This document shows positions 58,091 to 64,000 of a stretch of 64,000 nt of DNA, piece by piece. Location: contig OZ252253.1 in assembly GCA_965249775.1 (NCBI GenBank), positions 1,550,001-1,614,000 of the forward strand, in the 5' to 3' direction. Source of the stretch: UBA822 sp965249775 (GTDB lineage Bacteria; Gemmatimonadota; Gemmatimonadetes; Longimicrobiales; Gaopeijiaceae). Made by a program: the position numbers and the translations under genes. Position 1 is the stretch's first letter, and each line of letters begins with the position of its first letter. Below the pieces are notes generated by a model. That model searched no databases. It worked only from the letters and a program-made list of their open reading frames with translations, and was not told the origin of the DNA.

Positions 58091-60646
58091 ATGATCAAAC
58101 TTCGGACGTTGGGAGGACTCGAGCTCCACGATGCGCGGGGGCGTGAGCTTCGCGTGATCCGTGCGTCCTCGAAGCCGGCCGCCCTGCTTACCTACCTCGC
58201 CATCGCCACCCCCCACGGCTTTCACCGCCGCGACACGCTGCTGGCACTCCTTTGGCCCGAACTGGACCAGGAGCACGCCCGCGGTGCTCTCCGACAAGTC
58301 CTGCGCGTCATCCGTCGTTCCATGACCGCCGGTGCGTTGCTCACTGAGGGCGACGAGGTAGTCGCCGTCGACCGGGACGTGTTTTGGTGCGACGCAGTGG
58401 CCTTCGAGCTGCTGCTGGACGGCGGAAAAGAGGAAGAGGCGCTTGATCTCTACCGAGGCGCACTGTTGGAGGGCTTCCATCTCTCGGGTTGCCTCGAGTT
58501 CGAGCGCTGGCTGGAGGATGAGCGTCGGCGATTAGAGCAGCGGGCGGCGGCGGCCACCTGGTCACTCGCTGAGAAAGCCCTAACCGAAGGGCGGACGGCG
58601 CAGGCGAGGCTGTGGGGCCGGCGAGCCCTCGCGTTTTCTCCCAACGACGAGAGCGTGTTGCGGCGCGTCATCGACCTGTTGGACCAAGTAGGCGATCGGG
58701 CCGGGGCGATCCGGGAGTACGAGACGTTCGCGAAGCGGCTGCAGGAAGACTACGAGGCGGATCCGGCGCCGGAAACGACGGAACTGATCGCGGCCGTACG
58801 GACCCGGGAGCAGGCGAACGACAGCGTGCTACCGAGTACAGCGCTAGCGAAACAGCCTGTCGTCGCGGCGCAGGCCAGTGTCGCGACCCAACCACGCACT
58901 TCCCCGCGGACTCGTAGTCGTGCGGCGGCTGCGATCGTGGTGCTGGGGGCGATCGCGGTGGCCGGCACAACCGTCATGAGGAATGGCCGAGGCGACGCGC
59001 CTGCACTCGATCCCACGCGCGTGCTCGTCGACATCTTCCAGAACGAGACGGGTGACCCTGCCCTCGACCCTCTCGGCCGCATGGCCACCGACCGGGTGAC
59101 TGCCGGCCTCACCTATACCTCCTTCGTAGACGTCGTGAGCCTCGGTACGCGACTGCTCTCGCTCGAGCCTGTCGCCGTAGACGCGGCTTCGCAGGAGCGG
59201 TACGGTCGCTTACAGGCCCTCGCTCGCGCCAACGGGACGGGGACAGTGGTATCGGGCAGTTACTACTTGCAGAACGACAGCTTGCATTACATCGCCCACG
59301 TGACCGACGCCGCCACGGGTGAAGAGCTGGCGATCATCGAGCCGATACGCGAGGCGGTTGATGCTCCCCTTGCTGCAATCGAGCGCCTACGCGACCGGGT
59401 GATGACTACGCTGGCCACGCTCACCGATCCCCAACTGGCCAGGTGGATGCGTAATGCCAGCCAGCCGCCGACGTTCGAAGCATATGCAGAGTTTGCCAAG
59501 GGAGTCGAGTTGTACGCGCATCAAGAAAGGCGCGGGGAAGCGCTTGGGCACTTCCTGGCAGCGGATTCCCTGGATTCCGACTTTACGATGGCATCGCTTT
59601 GGGCCGCTGACCTCTCCCGTACCTCGCGGCAGGCCGATTCCATCCGCCAGGCGCTTAACGGTCGGCGTAGTCAACTGGCCCCTCTGGACCGCGAGTTTTT
59701 GGATTATCAGATGGCCCGGCGAGTCGAGGATTACCATGGGGCTCTGGACGCCATGCGCCGCCTTGTTGAAATCGCTCCCGGCTCTGAGTTCCTCTGGAAG
59801 GCCGGACAGGCTGCGCTCGAACTGGGGCGCTACGGCGAGGCAATCGAATTCTTGACGCAGGTCGATCCCGAAAGCGGATGGTTACGCGGGTGGTGGATGT
59901 ATTGGGAGGTTCTCACCTCAGCCCATCATTGGCTCGGCGAACATCAAGAGGAAGAAGAAGCAGTCCGTCGGGGTCTGAGGCAGTTTCCCAATGGCCTACC
60001 GCTAGCGGAGATTCGGGCCCTCGCAGCGCTGGGACGAATCGACGAACTCCAGGCAATGCTCGAGAAAGAAAGGATACTAGGCCTGTACCAGCAAGCTGCT
60101 GACGAGCTCCTCATTCATGGATACAACGGGGCCGCGTCCCAAGTGTTGGACCGTGGAATGTCGCGGCAGCAAGCTTTGCCGTACCCGCCGCAGGAGCCTG
60201 ACGGGCGAGTAGGCGCCATGGGAGTCGCAGAGATGCTCTTCCTCAACGGACGCATCGACGAGGCCCGTGATTCGCTCGAAGGGTTCGTTGCAGAGTGGGT
60301 TGCACGGTGGGGTGACAGGCCTGCCCCACTTCAGTATATCGCGTTTCTCGGAGTCATCGCGGGCATCGAGGGCGATCGACAACGAGCGCTGGAGATCCAG
60401 CAGTACGTTGGAGAGCAAGGGTGGCGAGGAGAGTACCCCCAGTTCATGCAGGCGTTGTGGCAGGGCCGGATCGCGGCATCCTTGGGCGAGATTGAAAGGG
60501 CCTACGCTCTACTTCGGCCGGCTTTTACGGGCGAGGACCCAGATAATGTTCACCATCAATTGCCGCTTACCTTCGAAATTCTGAGCGATTATCAATCCCA
60601 TCAGGAGTCGCTGAGGCCGACTGGCAGTAGCCCCGTCCCCAACTGA
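58091..60646 (+). CDS. SARP-type regulator: winged helix, BTAD, TM segment, FlgO/TolB-like and TPR domains
   Basis: About 851 residues from ATG 58091 (TTG 58076 possible). N-terminal OmpR-like winged helix (IKLRTLGGLELHD... RRDTLLALLWPELDQEHARGALRQVLRVIRR), BTAD helices to about residue 245 (FERWLEDERRRLEQRAAAATWSLAEKAL), one membrane helix (AAAIVVLGAIAVAGTTVM, near 280-298), then VLVDIFQNETGDPALDPLGRMATDRVTAGL as in adenylate-cyclase-associated TolB/FlgO-like domains, and TPRs to the end. The architecture implies a membrane-tethered transcription factor with a periplasmic sensor. It is the only intact member among several copies here and lies beside the GCCGTGA-repeat promoters. Confidence 0.83.
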   Translation: MIKLRTLGGLELHDARGRELRVIRASSKPAALLTYLAIATPHGFHRRDTLLALLWPELDQEHARGALRQVLRVIRRSMTAGALLTEGDEVVAVDRDVFWCDAVAFELLLDGGKEEEALDLYRGALLEGFHLSGCLEFERWLEDERRRLEQRAAAATWSLAEKALTEGRTAQARLWGRRALAFSPNDESVLRRVIDLLDQVGDRAGAIREYETFAKRLQEDYEADPAPETTELIAAVRTREQANDSVLPSTALAKQPVVAAQASVATQPRTSPRTRSRAAAAIVVLGAIAVAGTTVMRNGRGDAPALDPTRVLVDIFQNETGDPALDPLGRMATDRVTAGLTYTSFVDVVSLGTRLLSLEPVAVDAASQERYGRLQALARANGTGTVVSGSYYLQNDSLHYIAHVTDAATGEELAIIEPIREAVDAPLAAIERLRDRVMTTLATLTDPQLARWMRNASQPPTFEAYAEFAKGVELYAHQERRGEALGHFLAADSLDSDFTMASLWAADLSRTSRQADSIRQALNGRRSQLAPLDREFLDYQMARRVEDYHGALDAMRRLVEIAPGSEFLWKAGQAALELGRYGEAIEFLTQVDPESGWLRGWWMYWEVLTSAHHWLGEHQEEEEAVRRGLRQFPNGLPLAEIRALAALGRIDELQAMLEKERILGLYQQAADELLIHGYNGAASQVLDRGMSRQQALPYPPQEPDGRVGAMGVAEMLFLNGRIDEARDSLEGFVAEWVARWGDRPAPLQYIAFLGVIAGIEGDRQRALEIQQYVGEQGWRGEYPQFMQALWQGRIAASLGEIERAYALLRPAFTGEDPDNVHHQLPLTFEILSDYQSHQESLRPTGSSPVPN

Positions 60647-60723
60647 CCCCCGATTACCGCCGATTGGCTTCCTCCCCTGCGTCCAAGCGCTCCTGATACC
60701 GCACACCAAGCCCTTCGCCATTT

Positions 60724-60752
60724 GAATTTGTTTCCAAATTCTGTAAATTTGG
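60724..60752 (+). promoter_or_regulatory. Three-half-site operator ahead of RHH-PIN pair, copy 2
   Basis: GAATTTG 60724-60730, CAAATTC 60735-60741 and AATTTGG 60746-60752, identical in sequence and spacing to copy 1 at 47510-47538. Confidence 0.6.
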
Positions 60753-60755
60753 ATC

Positions 60756-61040
60756 ATGCCGAAGCATGTCAGAGAGCCCATCCAGGTCTACCTCTCGAGT
60801 GAGGAGAGGGCCGAGTTGGATCGCGCCGCCGAGGAGCTCGGCGTCTCGCGGTCCGAGGTGCTGCGTCGAGGTGTCGAGGCGGTGCGGTCACGGCCACTGT
60901 CGGGCCTGCTCAGAGACATCGCGGCGGAGGGCCTCGTTACCCCGGCGACCATCGGTCCGGGTGATCCTCCTCCCAGGAAGCCGGTGGCTTCACTGGCCGA
61001 GCTCCTATGCGAGCTCGAGGAGAGCCGCGGAGACCGGTGA
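60756..61040 (+). CDS. Ribbon-helix-helix antitoxin (VapB-like), copy 2
   Basis: 94 residues, differing from copy 1 at a few positions (for example MPKHVREP, RDIAAEGLVTPAT, CELEESRGDR). The same RHH motif and the same GTGA overlap with the toxin. Duplicates of antitoxin and operator imply cross-regulation between the two loci. Confidence 0.85.
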   Translation: MPKHVREPIQVYLSSEERAELDRAAEELGVSRSEVLRRGVEAVRSRPLSGLLRDIAAEGLVTPATIGPGDPPPRKPVASLAELLCELEESRGDR

Positions 61041-61435
61041 TCTACCTCGACACGTCGGTTGCGCTGGCGCATTTGTTGGCAGAGGACCGCCAACCACCGG
61101 ACGACCTGTGGACTGAGGAGCTCTGGTCGAGCAGGCTTCTCGAGTACGAGCTTTGGAATCGCCTCCATTCGCTTGATCTGGCTCGCTCGCACGCGGATTT
61201 CGCCCGCCTGCTCATTGCCCGAGTATCACTGGTCGAGCTCGACCCGACCGTGCTCACTCGTGCACTGCAGCCGTTCCCGATGCCGACCCGCACGCTCGAT
61301 GCGCTGCACTTGGCCTCGGCGAGCTTCCTGCGGGAGAGGGGCGCGGATGTGCGGGTTGCGACGTACGACGAACGGATGGCTGGGGCCGCCGAAGGGATTG
61401 GGTTACGGCTGTACCCGGTGTGGGAATGTGGGTGA
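61037..61435 (+). CDS. PIN-domain toxin (VapC-like), copy 2
   Basis: 132 residues from GTG 61037. Keeps the acidic residues in IYLDTSVALAHLLAED, SRLLEYELWNRL, TLDALHLASASFL and ATYDERMAGAAEGIG. Intact, so a functional second toxin is expected. Followed 22 bp later by the convergent Phd-linked VapC. Confidence 0.85.
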   Translation: MIYLDTSVALAHLLAEDRQPPDDLWTEELWSSRLLEYELWNRLHSLDLARSHADFARLLIARVSLVELDPTVLTRALQPFPMPTRTLDALHLASASFLRERGADVRVATYDERMAGAAEGIGLRLYPVWECG

Positions 61436-61457
61436 GCTAGCGAAGACTCACCTCAGT

Positions 61458-61868
61458 TCAGCATACAGCCGGGACACCTTCATCGCTGGCTGCCCTGGCC
61501 AACGCCTGGTCCAATGTTGCCAAAGGGATCCCCAGTCGCACCGCTACCTCCAAGTACGACGCATCGTACGTCGTCAGCCCATGAGCTCGAGCGAGGCGCG
61601 GGATGTCTCCAAAGGCTCGGCGGCGGTCCACAGGGTCCACAACAATGGGAAGCGCGTTGAGAGTATTCCGGGCCTCGGCCGCCCCCGCCAGATCAATACG
61701 CTTCTCACGCAATGCGCTGGACAGACCGTTGGTCACCTCCATGGGCCAGAGCGATGAGACGACGGCTTCCCCACCGGACAGCTCATCCAACACCCGCATC
61801 CCATACCCGGCCCGTTCGTCTTCGAAACACCAGGCGAGCGACACCGAGGCGTCGAGTACGAAATTCAT
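61458..61868 (-). CDS. PIN-domain toxin (VapC), Phd-linked, copy 2
   Basis: 136 residues, intact (MNFVLDASVSLAWCFEDE, LWPMEVTNGLSSA, TTYDASYLEVAVRLGIPLATLD). Differs from copy 1 by scattered substitutions, ending ASDEGVPAVC. Convergent to the RHH-PIN pair. Confidence 0.88.
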   Translation of the reverse strand: MNFVLDASVSLAWCFEDERAGYGMRVLDELSGGEAVVSSLWPMEVTNGLSSALREKRIDLAGAAEARNTLNALPIVVDPVDRRRAFGDIPRLARAHGLTTYDASYLEVAVRLGIPLATLDQALARAASDEGVPAVC

Positions 61869-62107
61869 TTGCGTCCGTACTCGATCAGATCCCTGACTGT
61901 CAGGTCCGGGCCTAGTGTCCGCCCCTCCCCGAACTCCCGCATCCGGTCCACAGCCTCGCTGGGCGTCAACCGAACAGGTTCCTCAATCGGCACGATCAGC
62001 GCGATGGGGTGCCCATGGCGCGTAATCGTCAGCGTCTCACCCGCTTCTACCCGTTTCAGCAGAGCGGGGAGGTGCGTTTTCGCCTCGTAGGATCCAATGG
62101 TGGCCAC
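61865..62107 (-). CDS. Phd/YefM family antitoxin, copy 2
   Basis: 80 residues, close copy of 51304-51546 (MATIGSYEAKTHLPALLKRVEAGETLTITRHGHPIALIVPIEEPV). Overlaps its toxin by 4 bp and has the conserved palindrome upstream. Confidence 0.88.
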   Translation of the reverse strand: MATIGSYEAKTHLPALLKRVEAGETLTITRHGHPIALIVPIEEPVRLTPSEAVDRMREFGEGRTLGPDLTVRDLIEYGRK

Positions 62108-62116
62108 GGCTACTCC

Positions 62117-62139
62117 TAGACTAGTCTGACACTAGTCTA
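62117..62139. promoter_or_regulatory. Operator of the Phd-PIN pair, copy 2
   Basis: TAGACTAGTCT 62117-62127 and ACTAGTCTA 62131-62139, as in copy 1. Confidence 0.6.
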
Positions 62140-62192
62140 AGTCTTCCGGTGGGACTTGGCCACCCCCGACGCGGCTCTGCTCTCAAGGCCAG

Positions 62193-63395
62193 ATGAAAAG
62201 GGGCGTCAAGGCCAAACCCCCCAGCCTTTTGGTATACCTGGCCCTCTCCCCGCCGAACCTCGTCCACGGCCGCGACGAACTCTTTGTCTTCTTCCGGGTG
62301 CCTCGCGAGCGCTTCGTGCTCCCGTTCGGCGATCGGGACGACTTCCGGCTCGGGTCCTGGCGTGGAGCTCCCTCACCGCACGCCGATTCCATCCGCCAGG
62401 CGCTTAACGGTCGGCGTAGTCAACTGGCCCCTCTGGACCGCGAGTTTTTGGATTATCAGATGGCCCGGCGAGTCGAAGACTATCATGGGGCTCTGGACGC
62501 CATGCGCCGGGTTGTTGAAATCGCTCCAGGTTCTGAGTTCCTCTGGAGGGCCGGACAGGCTGCGTTCGAACTGGGGCGTTACGCCGAGGCGATCGAATAC
62601 TTGACGCAGGTCGATCCCGAAAGCGGATGGTTGCGCGGGTGGTACTTCTATTGGGGGGTTCTCACGTCGGCCCATCATTGGCTCGGTGAGCATCAAGAAG
62701 AACTAGAGGCAGTCCGTCGGGGTCTTCGGCAGTTTCCCAACGACATGAAGCTACCGGAGATTCGGGCCCTTGCAGCGCTGGGACGAATCGACGAGCTCCA
62801 GGCAATGCTCGAAAAAGTAGAGATACTAGGCCTGTACCTGGTAGCGGCTGACGAGCTCCTCATCCATGGTTACCCCGAGGCCGCACCCAAAATGTTGGAC
62901 CGTGGCATATCGCGGCAGCAGGCTGCGCTCTCCAAGCCGCCGGGGGAGCCCGACTGGCCGGTAGACGGCTTTGAGTTCGCCCAGATGCTCTTCCTCAACG
63001 GACGCATCGACGAGGCCCGTGATTCGCTCGAAAGGGCCGTTGAGCGAGTTGCAGAGCGGAGTGACAGGCCCGCCCCAGTTCAGTACATGGCGTTTCTCGG
63101 AGTCATCGCGGGCATCGAGGGCGATCGACAACGGGCGCTGGAGATAGAGCAGTACGTTAGAGAGCAAGGGTGGCGACGAGAGTACCCCCAGTTCATGCAG
63201 GCGTTGTGGCAGGGCCGGATCGTGGCATCCTTGGGCGAGATTGAAAGGGCCAACGCTCTACTTCGGCCGGTTTTTACGGGCGAGGACTCAGAGAATGTTC
63301 ACCACCAATTGTCGCTTCCCTTCGGAATTCTGAGCGACTACCCCGCCCATCTGGAGTCAATGAGGCCGACGGCTAGTAGCCCGCTTCCCGACTGA
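62193..63395 (+). pseudogene. Internally deleted SARP-TPR copy (N-terminal scrap fused to TPR half)
   Basis: 400-residue open frame. Residues 10-35 (SLLVYLALSPPNLVHGRDELFVFF) match part of the SARP winged helix, then about 35 unrelated residues. From ADSIRQALNGRRSQLAPLDREF onward it is a close copy of the C-terminal TPR half of the 58091 regulator to its end. The DNA-binding helix pair, BTAD, TM and FlgO-like domains are gone, so it cannot act as the parent does. It could still be translated as a soluble TPR protein. Confidence 0.7.
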
Positions 63396-63599
63396 CTGTT
63401 GACCCTTTCGCCACTAACCGCTCGATCGGCCGGGCGGGTGGCAGGGCCCTCGTCCCATCCAGCCATGTTGTTGCCACTGGACCCGGCTCACTGTCGGGGA
63501 TGCACCCCACGTCACGCCGTGTACGAGTCAGCCCTCGATTACACCCACACCATCCTCCGATCTTTTCACTTTGACGCCATGTACTATATACGGTACATT
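63396..63599. other. Intergenic stretch, nothing recognised
   Basis: About 200 bp without a convincing frame. It ends in an AT-rich stretch with repeated GGTACA (about 63590 and 63612) that may belong to the promoter of the following antitoxin. Confidence 0.35.
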
Positions 63600-63733
63600 G
63601 TATTCTGCAAGGTACACTGTCAGGGCTGAAGAAGCTCCAGGTGCTCCTTCACGGCTTCGTGAAGAAGACTCGAAAGACGCCGAAGCCTGACCTGGCCCTT
63701 GCGAGGAAACGAGCAAAGGAGATCACATCGTGA
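63600..63733 (+). pseudogene. 3' remnant of a HigB/RelE (Gp49-like) toxin
   Basis: The frame LQVLLHGFVKKTRKTPKPDLALARKRAKEITS-stop is the conserved C-terminal part of Gp49-like HigB toxins (LLHGFxKKTxKTPxxEIxxA). The preceding strands and start are not found in this frame, so the gene appears 5'-truncated. The stop overlaps the antitoxin GTG (GTGA), the normal higB-higA arrangement. Confidence 0.65.
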
Positions 63734-64000
63734 GCAAGAACAAGGGACGTATCGGATCGTCCTTCGAGAGCTACCTCCAGGAGCAGGGGACCCTCGAAGA
63801 GACGACGGCCATTGCTGTGAAGCGCGTCTTGGCCTGGCAGTTGGAGCAGGCCATGGAAGAAAAGCAGCTGAGCAAGAACCAGATGGCGAAGGCGATGCAG
63901 ACCAGCCGGAGCCAACTGGACCGGATACTGGACCCGGATAATGACCGTATCCAGCTTGCCACCCTCACCGCAGCAGCGCGCGTTGTTGGCCGTCAGCTGC
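63730..64000 (+). CDS. XRE-family antitoxin (HigA-like), partial at window edge
   Basis: At least 90 residues from GTG 63730, running off the right edge. The helix-turn-helix is MEEKQLSKNQMAKAMQTSRSQLDRILDPDNDRIQLATLTAAARVVG, with a helical N-terminal extension (SSFESYLQEQGTLEETTAIAVKRVLAWQL) typical of HigA partners of Gp49-like toxins. Its toxin upstream is truncated. Confidence 0.8.
   Translation, partial: MSKNKGRIGSSFESYLQEQGTLEETTAIAVKRVLAWQLEQAMEEKQLSKNQMAKAMQTSRSQLDRILDPDNDRIQLATLTAAARVVGRQL

Overview
The window is high-GC DNA from a Gram-negative, respiring bacterium. The evidence is Tat- and lipoprotein-exported proteins, a TonB-dependent receptor and an outer-membrane barrel. The mix of families suggests Gemmatimonadota or a close relative such as Acidobacteriota: a PadR-controlled duplicated-orphan ABC permease, DUF1552/DUF1585 proteins, SARP-TPR regulators, PD40 and CSLREA beta-helix lipoproteins, and tandem secreted proteins with a PDLQGNW-like motif. 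That placement is inference; there is no rRNA or other marker gene in the window, and I saw no tRNA or CRISPR array.

Layout. 0-11 kb is chromosomal: a DUF1585/DUF1552 pair, a small exported operon, a response regulator followed by a plasmanylethanolamine-desaturase-like protein (CarF/PEDS1 family) and a sterol-desaturase-like protein, then a PadR repressor with its own promoter/operator and a large ADOP permease, a sulfite-oxidase-like molybdoprotein and a cupin. 11.2-16.8 kb is a complete membrane-bound formate dehydrogenase operon (catalytic subunit with an in-frame UGA selenocysteine codon and a bSECIS hairpin, FeS subunit, cytochrome b subunit, FdhE). An IS630-family element sits just after it, inside a tandem repeat of the fdhE 3' end.

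18.0-25.5 kb is the most striking accessory locus: one minus-strand operon encoding a vWA protein with an acidic repeat tail, a PP2C phosphatase, a protein-kinase-like protein (broken by a frameshift in this sequence) and a 1522-residue SF1 helicase with a C-terminal MTES_1575/Vsr-like nuclease domain. It looks like a TerY-P type phosphorylation triad coupled to a DNA-processing enzyme, a plausible defence or stress system. Small toxin-antitoxin-like pairs follow (25.8-27 kb).

27-44 kb returns to exported metabolism: PQQ dehydrogenase plus SMP-30 lactonase, a solo TnpB element, four tandem paralogous secreted proteins, a serine hydrolase, a TonB receptor facing a PepSY reductase-like protein, and an M28 peptidase.

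44-64 kb is a plastic region. It holds one intact SARP-TPR regulator and several decayed copies, duplicated toxin-antitoxin cassettes (RHH-PIN and Phd-PIN), a dead VapC, and four exported lipoproteins. Three of these lipoproteins have the same upstream element: three GCCGTGA heptamers at exact 11-bp spacing followed by a -10-like box, the architecture expected of SARP binding sites, with the intact SARP gene next to the array. Three exported proteins (a PD40 propeller and two beta-helices) share one C-terminal helical domain.
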